Positions 1 through 6,765 of a stretch of 13,828 nt of DNA are shown one piece after another. The notes below the pieces were generated by a model, which was not told where the DNA came from, ran no database searches, and saw only the letters and a program-made list of their open reading frames with translations. The translations under genes were made by a program, and so were the position numbers. Source of the DNA: Nocardioidaceae bacterium (GTDB lineage Bacteria > Actinomycetota > Actinomycetes > Propionibacteriales > Nocardioidaceae); the NCBI GenBank assembly GCA_013696015.1, contig JACCZI010000191.1, positions 1 through 13,828 on the forward strand, in the 5' to 3' direction. Each line of letters opens with the position of its first letter. The stretch's first letter is position 1.

Positions 1-766
1 GCTGGGCCAGCGCGGAGAAGATCGAGTCCACCACCATGCCGATGACCAGGATGACGATCAGCGCGAGCAGCAGCTCGGGTTGGGCGTTGTTGCGGGCGTT
101 GCTCATGTCGCTGCCGAGCGCCACCACTCCGGGCACCTGCACCAACAGCTCACCGGCCAACAGCGACCGCCAGGAGAACGCCCAGCCCTGCTTGAGACCC
201 GAGACGTACGAGGGCAGCGCCGCCGGCAGAACGACGTACCGGTAGCGGTCGAGACCGCGGGCTCCCAGCGTGTGCCCGGCTCGAAGCAGGGTCGGGGGCA
301 CCTCGTCGATACCGCCGATGATGCCGTTGGCGATCGATGGTGCCGCGCCGAGGACGATCACGAACGTGATGGCGCTCTCGGTGAGCCCGAACAGCAGCAG
401 CGCGAGTGGGAACCACGCCACGGATGGCATGGTCTGCAGGCCGGTGATCATCGACCCGACACCGGCGCGCAGCACCCGCCACTGCGACACCGCGATACCC
501 AGCAGGCTGCCGATGACCAGGGCGATGGCGAACCCGAAGACTCCGCGGCGGAGGGTTGTCGCTAGCGCCGTGCCCGGACCCGGCAGCAGGTAGTCGGGCT
601 TCCAGCCGGACCACACCACCAGCTGCCACAAGGCGATGGCGATGCCGACGGCGAGCAGCTTGGGCCAGGTGGCGGCCCACGCCTTGTCGGTGAAGCCGGT
701 CGGCTTGTCCGGCGCCGTCTGCGGTGGGGCTCCCTGCGGCGTGCGATCGAGAACGTCAGCGGACAT
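1..766 (-). CDS. ABC transporter permease, SsuC/TauC (nitrate/sulfonate/taurine) type, 3' end outside window
   Basis: Inner-membrane permease of a sulfonate/nitrate/taurine-type ABC importer; about 255 residues are visible and the C-terminus lies beyond base 1. It begins at ATG 766-764, with an AGAGGTGG-like ribosome site just upstream, and overlaps the end of an upstream ATPase remnant by 11 bases. After a polar ~30-residue N-terminus come a hydrophobic helix, the family motif LPGPG, several more helices, and the EAA-loop region (DEVPPTLLRAGHTLGARG then VVLPAALPSYVSGLKQG) that contacts the ATPase. Compared with E. coli SsuC as I remember it, roughly 17 residues are missing between LPGPG and the GF-A helix; here the text reads PGPGTALATTLRRG. 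The reading frame stays open, so this is a small in-frame loss, not a frameshift. The substrate cannot be told from sequence. The family is certain; whether the transporter works is doubtful. Confidence 0.88.
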   Translation of the reverse strand, partial: MSADVLDRTPQGAPPQTAPDKPTGFTDKAWAATWPKLLAVGIAIALWQLVVWSGWKPDYLLPGPGTALATTLRRGVFGFAIALVIGSLLGIAVSQWRVLRAGVGSMITGLQTMPSVAWFPLALLLFGLTESAITFVIVLGAAPSIANGIIGGIDEVPPTLLRAGHTLGARGLDRYRYVVLPAALPSYVSGLKQGWAFSWRSLLAGELLVQVPGVVALGSDMSNARNNAQPELLLALIVILVIGMVVDSIFSALAQ

Positions 767-848
767 GACGGGCCACCTCTGCCTTCAGCTCGGCGGTCAG
801 CTTGCCCGCCATCTCGGCCGTGGCAGGGTCTTCCTGGTGCCTATCGTC
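756..848 (-). pseudogene. 3' remnant of an ABC transporter ATPase gene (SsuB/TauB-like tail)
   Basis: On the minus strand a 30-codon open stretch ends at TGA 758-756, overlapping the permease start by 11 bases as expected for an upstream operon partner. Its last residues (DPATAEMAGKLTAELKAEV then ARHVR) resemble the C-terminal tail of SsuB/TauB/NrtD-like ATPases. The frame is closed upstream by TAA at 851-849, and bases 849-937 show no Walker A, signature or Walker B coding in any minus frame. I infer that the ATPase gene was deleted, leaving only its 3' end joined to the glgP promoter region. The only start inside is an ATG 18 codons before the stop. The tail assignment comes from memory of the family and has no catalytic motif behind it. 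Confidence 0.55.
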
Positions 849-875
849 TTACGAATCCACAAAGACAGGTGCTGC

Positions 876-888
876 GTGTCGCTGACAC
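876..888. repeat. Short inverted repeat GTGTC-N3-GACAC upstream of glgP
   Basis: A perfect 5-base inverted repeat with a 3-base centre (GTGTCGCTGACAC) lies 49 bases before the glgP start and about 37 bases before its likely -10 box. The position would suit an operator, but 5-base arms occur by chance in GC-rich DNA. Confidence 0.25.
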
Positions 889-924
889 CCGAGCCCGCTG
901 CGCTCGTGTCGGGCGGGCTGCTTG

Positions 925-930
925 TAGCGT
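925..930 (+). promoter_or_regulatory. Likely -10 box (TAGCGT) for leaderless glgP transcript
   Basis: TAGCGT fits the actinobacterial -10 pattern TANNNT. It lies 7 bases before ATG 938, which would place the transcript start at or next to the start codon, as in leaderless mRNAs. The same short distance leaves no room for a Shine-Dalgarno site, and none is seen. No clear -35 box was found. Confidence 0.5.
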
Positions 931-937
931 CCGTGGG

Positions 938-3502
938 ATGCGCGCGATCCGTCGCTTCACCGTCCGGCCCTTGCTACCGGAGCCTCTGCGTCCGCTCGAA
1001 GAGCTGGCGACGAACTTGCGTTGGTCGTGGCATCCGCCGACCCAGGATTTCTTCGAGGCGCTGGATCCGCCGCGCTGGCAGGAGTCGGGCCACGACCCGG
1101 TACGGCTGCTCGGGGCGCTGTCGACGCAGCGCTTGGATGAGCTGGCCTCGGACCGGGCGTCTCTCGACCGCCTGGCGGTGGCGTACTCGGATCTGCAGGA
1201 GTACCTGACTGGGCCCCGCTGGTACCAGCAGCACGCTGACGACGGCGGGCCCGCCTCCATCGCGTACTTCTCGCCGGAGTTCGGCATCACCGCCGCGCTG
1301 CCGCAGTATTCCGGTGGGCTCGGCATCCTCGCCGGCGACCACCTCAAGACCGCCAGCGACATGGGTGTGCCGATCGTCGGAGTCGGTCTGCTGTACCGGG
1401 CCGGGTACTTCCGGCAGTCGCTCTCGCGTGAGGGCTGGCAGCAGGAGCGCTACCCCGTCAGCGACCCGGACGGTCTGCCCCTGACGCTGCTGTACGAGCT
1501 GGACGGCACGGTGCCGTACGTCCACATCGGCCTGCCGGGTGGCAAGCGCCTCGCCGCACGCATCTGGATCGCTCAGGTGGGTCGGGTGCCGCTGCTGCTG
1601 CTGGAGTCGGACGAGAAGACCAACGCCGACCTGGGCTACGACGTGACCGACCGCCTGTACGGCGGAGGGCCAGAGCACCGGCTGCTGCAGGAGATGCTGC
1701 TCGGCATCGGCGGCGTGCGGGCGCTGCGGGCGTACGCTCGGATCCGCTCGGCGCCGGCGCCAGAGGTGTTCCACACCAACGAGGGACATGCCGGCTTCCT
1801 CGGCCTGGAACGCATCCGCGAGCTGACCGAAGGCTCCGGCCTTGACTTCGACACCGCGCTGGAGATCACTAGGGCGGGCACCGTGTTCACCACCCACACA
1901 CCGGTGCCGGCCGGGATCGACCGCTTCCAGCGGGACGTGGTGCGACAGCACTTCGGTGGCGACAACGCCTGCCCCGGACTGCCGGTCGAGAGGGTCCTCG
2001 ACCTCGGCGCAGAGAACTACGCCGGCGGCGACGGCACCATGTTCAACATGGCGGTCATGGGGCTGCGCCTGGCGCAGCGCGCCAACGGCGTCAGCGTGCT
2101 GCACGGGTCGGTCAGCCGGTCGATGTTCGCCGGGCTGTGGCCGGGCTTCGACGCTCCCGAGGTGCCGATCAGCTCGATCACGAACGGTGTCCATGCCCCG
2201 ACCTGGGTGGCTCGGGAGTTCACGGAGCTGGGCGGCAACGGCTCTGGTGACCGCCCAGCGGACGGCGCCGAGGGTGTCTCCCCGCTCACGCTGTGGGGCA
2301 TCAAGCGAACCCTGAGGCAGCGCCTCGTCCTAGATGTTCGGCGCCGGCTGCGGGACGCCTGGCTGCAGCGAGGTGCGACGCCGGCCGAGCTCGGGTGGGT
2401 CGACTCCGTACTCGACCCTGACGTGCTGACGATCGGCTTCGCCCGGCGGGTGCCGTCCTACAAGCGGCTCACGCTTATGTTGTGCGATCCGGTGCGGTTG
2501 ACGTCGCTCCTGCTCGACCCCGACCGACCGGTGCAGCTCGTGATCGCGGGCAAGGCGCATCCCGCCGACGACGGCGGCAAGCGGCTGATCCAGGAGCTGG
2601 TGCGTTTCGCCGACGACCCGCTGGTGCGCCACCGGATCGCCTTCTTGCCCGACTACGACATCGCGATGGCCCAACCGCTCTACCCCGGGTGTGACGTCTG
2701 GCTCAACAACCCGTTGCGCCCGTACGAGGCCTGCGGCACGTCCGGAATGAAGGCGGCGCTCAACGGCGGCCTCAACCTGTCCATCCTCGACGGGTGGTGG
2801 GACGAGTGGTACGACGGCGATAACGGCTGGGCGATCCCGTCGGCGGACGGCATCGGCGACCCGGATCGCCGGGACCTCGTCGAGGCACACGCCCTCTACG
2901 ACCTGGTCGAGAAGGAGGTGGCCTCGCGCTTCTACGACCGGGACGCCGACGGGTTGCCAGTGCGCTGGATGGAGATGGTCCAGCACACCCTCGAGTCACT
3001 TCGCCCGAAGGTGCTGTCCACGAGGATGCTCGGCCAGTACGTCACCGAGCTGTACGCGCCGACCGCACGGACCGCCCGGAACCTGCAGGCGGACCACGCC
3101 GCCGCCCAGGCACTGGCCACCTGGAAGCGACGGGTGCAGGACAACTGGCCGGCGGTCCGCGTCGAGCATGTCCAGACCTCCGGCATCGGTGACGTCGCCG
3201 AGGTCGGCGCTGCCATGTCGGTCGAGGTGTACGTGGCGCTCGCGGAGCTGCAGCCGGGTGACGTCGAGGTACACGTGGTGCATGGTCGCGTCGGCGACGA
3301 CGACACGCTCGACGGCAGCGCCGCCACCTCCCTGAGCCCGGTTGAGTCGTATGAAGGTGGCCACCACCGCTTCGCCGGGGACGTGACCCTCGACCGCACG
3401 GGCCCGTTCGGCTACACCGTGCGGGTGCTGCCGCACCACGAGCTGCTGGCGTCCCCGGCCGAGCTGGGTCTGGTCGCCTGGCCGGACAGTCACGTCGACT
3501 AG
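938..3502 (+). CDS. glgP: Alpha-glucan (glycogen/maltodextrin) phosphorylase, GT35
   Basis: Cytosolic phosphorylase that releases glucose-1-phosphate from the non-reducing end of alpha-1,4-glucans, using pyridoxal phosphate. The protein is 854 residues, the usual length for the bacterial/archaeal short GlgP subfamily. Residues ~10-120 match the DUF3417 N-terminal domain (ELATNLRWSWHPPT). Then follow YFSPEFGI, QYSGGLGILAGDHLKTASDM, HTNEGHAGF (from residue 279), FTTHTPVPAGIDRF, ITNGVH, RRVPSYKR and IAGKAHPADDGGK. The PLP lysine is K605 in EACGTSGMKAALNGG. An earlier in-frame start at 869 would add 23 residues unlike the family, so ATG 938, where MRAIRRFTV begins, is chosen; the -10 box in front supports it. 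The gene stands apart from any recognisable glycogen operon and is followed 32 bases later by an enoyl-CoA hydratase. Function is certain at family level; the natural glucan (glycogen or a modified polysaccharide) is open. Confidence 0.95.
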   Translation: MRAIRRFTVRPLLPEPLRPLEELATNLRWSWHPPTQDFFEALDPPRWQESGHDPVRLLGALSTQRLDELASDRASLDRLAVAYSDLQEYLTGPRWYQQHADDGGPASIAYFSPEFGITAALPQYSGGLGILAGDHLKTASDMGVPIVGVGLLYRAGYFRQSLSREGWQQERYPVSDPDGLPLTLLYELDGTVPYVHIGLPGGKRLAARIWIAQVGRVPLLLLESDEKTNADLGYDVTDRLYGGGPEHRLLQEMLLGIGGVRALRAYARIRSAPAPEVFHTNEGHAGFLGLERIRELTEGSGLDFDTALEITRAGTVFTTHTPVPAGIDRFQRDVVRQHFGGDNACPGLPVERVLDLGAENYAGGDGTMFNMAVMGLRLAQRANGVSVLHGSVSRSMFAGLWPGFDAPEVPISSITNGVHAPTWVAREFTELGGNGSGDRPADGAEGVSPLTLWGIKRTLRQRLVLDVRRRLRDAWLQRGATPAELGWVDSVLDPDVLTIGFARRVPSYKRLTLMLCDPVRLTSLLLDPDRPVQLVIAGKAHPADDGGKRLIQELVRFADDPLVRHRIAFLPDYDIAMAQPLYPGCDVWLNNPLRPYEACGTSGMKAALNGGLNLSILDGWWDEWYDGDNGWAIPSADGIGDPDRRDLVEAHALYDLVEKEVASRFYDRDADGLPVRWMEMVQHTLESLRPKVLSTRMLGQYVTELYAPTARTARNLQADHAAAQALATWKRRVQDNWPAVRVEHVQTSGIGDVAEVGAAMSVEVYVALAELQPGDVEVHVVHGRVGDDDTLDGSAATSLSPVESYEGGHHRFAGDVTLDRTGPFGYTVRVLPHHELLASPAELGLVAWPDSHVD

Positions 3503-3521
3503 GCTCTCGCGGTCGTTGTCC

Positions 3522-3529
3522 AAGGAGGT
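3522..3529 (+). promoter_or_regulatory. Strong ribosome binding site AAGGAGGT deciding a GTG start
   Basis: AAGGAGGT is a near-perfect Shine-Dalgarno match with 5 bases between it and GTG 3535. It fixes the hydratase start, since no ATG begins at the right place. Confidence 0.8.
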
Positions 3530-3534
3530 CTGGC

Positions 3535-4314
3535 GTGCCGGAGTTCGTACGGCTGGAAGTCGAGGGCGGGGTTGCCACCCTGCGTCTGGACCGGCCCAAG
3601 ATGAATGCCCTCAACGTCGCAGTCCAGGAGGAGATCCGGGACGCGGCGGTCGAGGCCAGCGACCGCGACGACGTGCGGGCTGTCGTGATCTACGGCGGCG
3701 AGCGGGTGTTCGCGGCGGGGGCGGACATCAAGGAGATGGCGCAGATGTCCTACACCGACATGGTCGACCGCAGCCGGCCGCTGCAGTCGGCGCTGTCGGC
3801 GGTCGCAGCGATCCCCAAGCCGACGGTGGCGGCGGTCACCGGGTACGCCCTCGGTGGCGGCTGCGAGCTGGCCTTGTGCGCCGACATCCGGATCGCGGCC
3901 GACGACGCCACGCTCGGGCAGCCCGAGATCCTGCTCGGCATCATCCCCGGCGCCGGCGGCACCCAGCGGCTCGCTCGCCTGGTCGGGCCGGCCAAGGCCA
4001 AGGACATCATCTTCACCGGACGCTTCGTCGCCGCCGACGAGGCGTACGCGATCGGTCTCGTCGACAGGGTCGTACCGGCGGCGGAGGTGTATGACACCGC
4101 CCTGGCGTGGGCCCGTCAGTTCGCCGAGGGGCCGGCGTACGCGCTGCGGGCGGCCAAGGAGGCGATCGACGCGGGGCTCGACGTCGACCTGGCGAGCGGA
4201 CTGGAGATCGAGCGGGTGCAGTTCGCCGCGCTCTTCGCCACCGCGGACCGGGCAACGGGGATGGCGTCGTTCGTCGAGCGCGGGCCCGGCAAGGCGAGCT
4301 TCGAGGGTCGCTGA
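3535..4314 (+). CDS. Enoyl-CoA hydratase (crotonase family)
   Basis: Soluble crotonase-fold enzyme of 259 residues that hydrates trans-2-enoyl-CoA to 3-hydroxyacyl-CoA in fatty-acid or amino-acid degradation. It starts at GTG 3535 behind AAGGAGGT. The CoA/oxyanion segment FAAGADIKEM is present, followed by GYALGGGCELALCADIRIA and LGQPEILLGIIPGAGGTQRL. Both catalytic glutamates of rat crotonase (E144, E164) are kept, as E111 and E131 with the same 20-residue spacing, so this is a true hydratase and not an isomerase or hydrolase relative. The C-terminus (ATGMASFVERGPGKASFEGR) is typical. The electron-transfer flavoprotein genes 1.7 kb downstream on the same strand fit acyl-CoA oxidation. It may share a transcript with glgP (32-base gap) and with the methyltransferase (7-base gap). 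Chain-length preference cannot be read. Confidence 0.93.
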   Translation: MPEFVRLEVEGGVATLRLDRPKMNALNVAVQEEIRDAAVEASDRDDVRAVVIYGGERVFAAGADIKEMAQMSYTDMVDRSRPLQSALSAVAAIPKPTVAAVTGYALGGGCELALCADIRIAADDATLGQPEILLGIIPGAGGTQRLARLVGPAKAKDIIFTGRFVAADEAYAIGLVDRVVPAAEVYDTALAWARQFAEGPAYALRAAKEAIDAGLDVDLASGLEIERVQFAALFATADRATGMASFVERGPGKASFEGR

Positions 4315-4321
4315 GCCGACC

Positions 4322-5290
4322 GTGACCGCCGAGCCGCACCCGCACCCGCACCCGCTCCACCTCTCCACGCCCGAGGAGGTCGAGGCCGCCTGGCAGGACA
4401 CCAAGCTGGCCCAGGTGCTTTATCACGACTGGGAGTCGCGCACGTACGACGACAAGTGGTCGATCTCCTTCGACGAGCGGTGCACCGGCTACGCGCGGGA
4501 CCGCTTCGTCGCCGTTGCGGGCGACTCCGGTTGGCCGTACCGCACCAGCCTCGAGGTCGGCTGTGGCACCGGCTTCTTCTCCCTCAACCTGAAGCTGGCC
4601 GGTGTCATCGACGAGGTGCACGTCAGCGACATCTCGCCGGGCATGGTGGCGGCAACCCGGCGCAACGCGGCGGGGCTCGGCTTCGCCGTCGAGGGTCGCA
4701 CCGCCGACGCGGAGCGGTTGCCCTACGACGACGACACGTTCGATCTCGTGGTCGGGCACGCCGTCCTCCATCACGTCCCTGACGTGGCTCTCGCCCTTGC
4801 AGAGATGCTCCGCGTCCTGCGGCCGGGCGGCCGCCTGGTCATCTGCGGTGAGCCGACCCACTGGGGTGACTACGTCGCACGCCGGCTCTCCCGAGCGACG
4901 TGGGAGCTGACGACGCGAGTCACCCGGCTGCCCTGGTTCCGCGGCGCGTGGGCGAGACCCGCCGAGGAGCTGCACGAGTCGTCGAGGGCCGCAGCCTTGG
5001 AGGCCGTGGTGGACCTGCACACCTTCGACCCGGGCCGGCTGGCCGAGGCTGTGCGCAGGGCTGGTGGGCTCGACGTGCGGACGGTCACCGACGAGCTCAC
5101 CGCGGCCTGGTGGGGCTGGCCGGTTCGTACCTTCGAATGCGCGGTGCGCGAGCAGCGGCTTGGGGTGCGCTGGCGCAGCTTCGCCTATCGGTCCTGGTTG
5201 GCGCTGTCCCGGCTGGACCGCCTGGTGGCCCCCGTCGTACCAGCGCCGCTGTACTACAACGTCTCGGTGACCGCGACCAAGGCGGGCTGA
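4322..5290 (+). CDS. Class I SAM-dependent methyltransferase, possibly Rv3030-like
   Basis: A 322-residue methyltransferase starting at GTG 4322, 7 bases after the hydratase stop; the same frame is open far upstream, but that part is hydratase in another frame. Motif I is LEVGCGTGFFSLNL (G80-C-G-T-G84), the SAM-ribose acidic residue is D103 in VSDISPGMV, and later come DAERLPYDDDTFDLVVGHAVLHHVPD and LRVLRPGGRLVI. The N-terminus carries an alternating His-Pro tract (HPHPHPLH). The C-terminal ~130 residues, rich in Trp and Arg, probably form a substrate-binding lid. The stop overlaps the start of the acyltransferase (TGATG). In M. tuberculosis, as I recall, a methyltransferase next to fixA (Rv3030) takes part in methylglucose lipopolysaccharide synthesis, so a sugar O-methyltransferase role is a reasonable inference here; small-molecule, lipid or quinone methylation is not excluded. 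Confidence 0.88.
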   Translation: MTAEPHPHPHPLHLSTPEEVEAAWQDTKLAQVLYHDWESRTYDDKWSISFDERCTGYARDRFVAVAGDSGWPYRTSLEVGCGTGFFSLNLKLAGVIDEVHVSDISPGMVAATRRNAAGLGFAVEGRTADAERLPYDDDTFDLVVGHAVLHHVPDVALALAEMLRVLRPGGRLVICGEPTHWGDYVARRLSRATWELTTRVTRLPWFRGAWARPAEELHESSRAAALEAVVDLHTFDPGRLAEAVRRAGGLDVRTVTDELTAAWWGWPVRTFECAVREQRLGVRWRSFAYRSWLALSRLDRLVAPVVPAPLYYNVSVTATKAG

Positions 5291-5976
5291 TGCGCCGCCC
5301 GCGGGACCCTAGGCAGTCGCGCCTGCTGACGCTGAGCAGCCTGCGGTGGGTGGTCTCCCATCGGGCGTGGACCCCGTACCACCTCGTGCGCTACTGGCGT
5401 TACTGGCGGCTGAGAGTGCGCCACCCCGACGTGGTCACGGAGGGATTCGTCTTCCTCGGCCGGGGCGTTGAGCTGCAGGTACGGCCCGGCTACGGCCGGT
5501 TGATCCTCGGGCGCTGGGTGCACCTCGGCGACGGGGTCAAGCTGCGGGCCCACGAAGGGACCCTGCGGCTGGGCGACAAGGTCGTCTTCGGGGCCAACAA
5601 CGTTGTCAACTGCTACCTCGACATCGAGATCGGGGCCGCCACACTGGTCGCGGACTGGGTCTACATCACCGACTTCGACCATGCCACCGACGACCTCGAC
5701 CGGCCCATCAAGGACCAGGGCATCGTCAAGTCCCCGGTACGGATCGGGCCGGACTGCTGGCTGGGGACCAAGGTGAGCGTGCTGCGTGGCGCGATGGTCG
5801 GCCGTGGCTGTGTGCTCGCCGCCCACACCGTCGTGCGCGGCACCATCCCCGACTATGCCGTCGTCGCCGGCGTACCCGGCCGGGTGGTCAGGGCTCGACA
5901 GTCCGGCGCCGATCCCGGAACGGTGGCAGGCTGGTCCGGCATCCCCCGTCACCGCCAGGAGGGCGTCCGGCCATGA
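5290..5976 (+). CDS. Left-handed beta-helix (hexapeptide repeat) acyltransferase
   Basis: A 228-residue protein starting at ATG 5290, sharing one base with the methyltransferase stop. Residues ~1-45 are basic and aromatic (HRAWTPYHLVRYWRYWRLR), a likely amphipathic or membrane-contacting start. From ~55 to ~205 there are hexapeptide-type turns, with DFDH at 128-131 (H131 is a candidate catalytic base, as in maltose/NodL O-acetyltransferases) and the classic end VLAAHTVVRGTIPDYAVVAG then VPGRVVR. Such trimeric enzymes usually move an acetyl or longer acyl group from CoA to a sugar hydroxyl. The partner methyltransferase suggests both act on the same glycan; Rv3034c near the mycobacterial methylglucose lipopolysaccharide genes is, from memory, of this family. 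The stop overlaps etfB by ATGA. Confidence 0.87.
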   Translation: MRRPRDPRQSRLLTLSSLRWVVSHRAWTPYHLVRYWRYWRLRVRHPDVVTEGFVFLGRGVELQVRPGYGRLILGRWVHLGDGVKLRAHEGTLRLGDKVVFGANNVVNCYLDIEIGAATLVADWVYITDFDHATDDLDRPIKDQGIVKSPVRIGPDCWLGTKVSVLRGAMVGRGCVLAAHTVVRGTIPDYAVVAGVPGRVVRARQSGADPGTVAGWSGIPRHRQEGVRP

Positions 5977-6752
5977 ACATCGTTGTCTGCGTCAAGCACG
6001 TACCGGACGCCACCGCCGACCGGCGGTTCGACCCCGCTGACAGCACCGTGGACCGGGCGGGCGTCGACGGCCTGCTCTCGGAGCTCGACGAGTACGCCGT
6101 CGAGGAGGCACTGAAGCTCACTGACGACGGCGAGGGCGAGGTGACCGCGCTCACCGTGGGTCCCGAGCGGGCGGGTGACGCGGTCCGCAAGGCGCTGCAG
6201 ATGGGGGCGCACAAGGGCGTCCATGTCGTCGACGACGGCATCCACGGCTCCGACTCCGTGGCCACGTCACTGGTGCTCGCTGCTGCGCTCGAAAAGCTGG
6301 AGTTCGACCTCGTGCTGTGTGGCATGGCGTCGACCGACGGCGTCATGGGCGTGGTCCCCGCCATGCTGGCGGAGCGTCTCGGTGTGCCGCAGGTGACGTA
6401 TGCGGCGCAGCTGAGCGTCGAGGCGAACCAGGTCACCGTGCGCCGTGACAGCGACACCGCCGCCGAGACCGTGGTCGCGTCGACACCGGCGGTCGTGAGT
6501 GTGACCGACCAGATCAACGAGCCGCGGTACCCGTCCTTCAAGGGGATCATGGCGGCGAAGAAGAAGCCGTTCGACGCCTGGTCGCTGAGCGACCTCGGCG
6601 TGGACCCCTCGCAGGTAGGTCTGAACGCATCGTGGACGGCGGTGATCTCGTATGACGCACGTCCACCGCGCAGTGCCGGCACTGTCGTGGTCGATGCGGG
6701 CGACGGCGGATTGAAGCTGGCGGAGTTTCTCGCCACGCAGAAGTTCGTCTGA
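5973..6752 (+). CDS. etfB: Electron transfer flavoprotein beta subunit
   Basis: Beta subunit (259 residues) of the FAD/AMP-containing electron carrier that accepts electrons from acyl-CoA and related dehydrogenases and passes them towards the quinone pool. The start ATG 5973 overlaps the acyltransferase stop (ATGA) and has AGGAGGG about 9 bases upstream. The protein opens with MNIVVCVKHVPD and has LDEYAVEEALKL, the nucleotide-binding stretch CGMASTDGVMGVVPAMLAE (usual members have a Gln after GMASTDG-; here it reads GVMG), and the family signature around residue 183 (EPRYPSFKGIMAAKKKP). Length and order match ordinary group I ETF-beta. It is 13 bases from etfA, so the two subunits are co-translated in equal amounts. 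Confidence 0.96.
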   Translation: MNIVVCVKHVPDATADRRFDPADSTVDRAGVDGLLSELDEYAVEEALKLTDDGEGEVTALTVGPERAGDAVRKALQMGAHKGVHVVDDGIHGSDSVATSLVLAAALEKLEFDLVLCGMASTDGVMGVVPAMLAERLGVPQVTYAAQLSVEANQVTVRRDSDTAAETVVASTPAVVSVTDQINEPRYPSFKGIMAAKKKPFDAWSLSDLGVDPSQVGLNASWTAVISYDARPPRSAGTVVVDAGDGGLKLAEFLATQKFV

Positions 6753-6765
6753 GAGGAGAGCGAGG

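Noticed and set aside
974..2194. 406-codon open frame on the minus strand opposite glgP
   Set aside because: It lies wholly antisense to glgP, whose frame holds all phosphorylase motifs; the translation is low-complexity and matches nothing known. Long antisense frames are expected in GC-rich codon-biased DNA.
3854..4321. Upstream in-frame extension of the methyltransferase by 156 codons
   Set aside because: The extension is Arg/Ser/Pro-rich text overlapping the hydratase in another frame; the methyltransferase fold begins after GTG 4322.
3499..4404. 301-codon minus frame opposite the hydratase gene
   Set aside because: Shadow of the enoyl-CoA hydratase codons; no domain, no ribosome site.
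4900..5289. Upstream in-frame extension of the acyltransferase inside the methyltransferase gene
   Set aside because: No similarity to beta-helix proteins; ATG 5290 directly at the previous stop fits the operon pattern.
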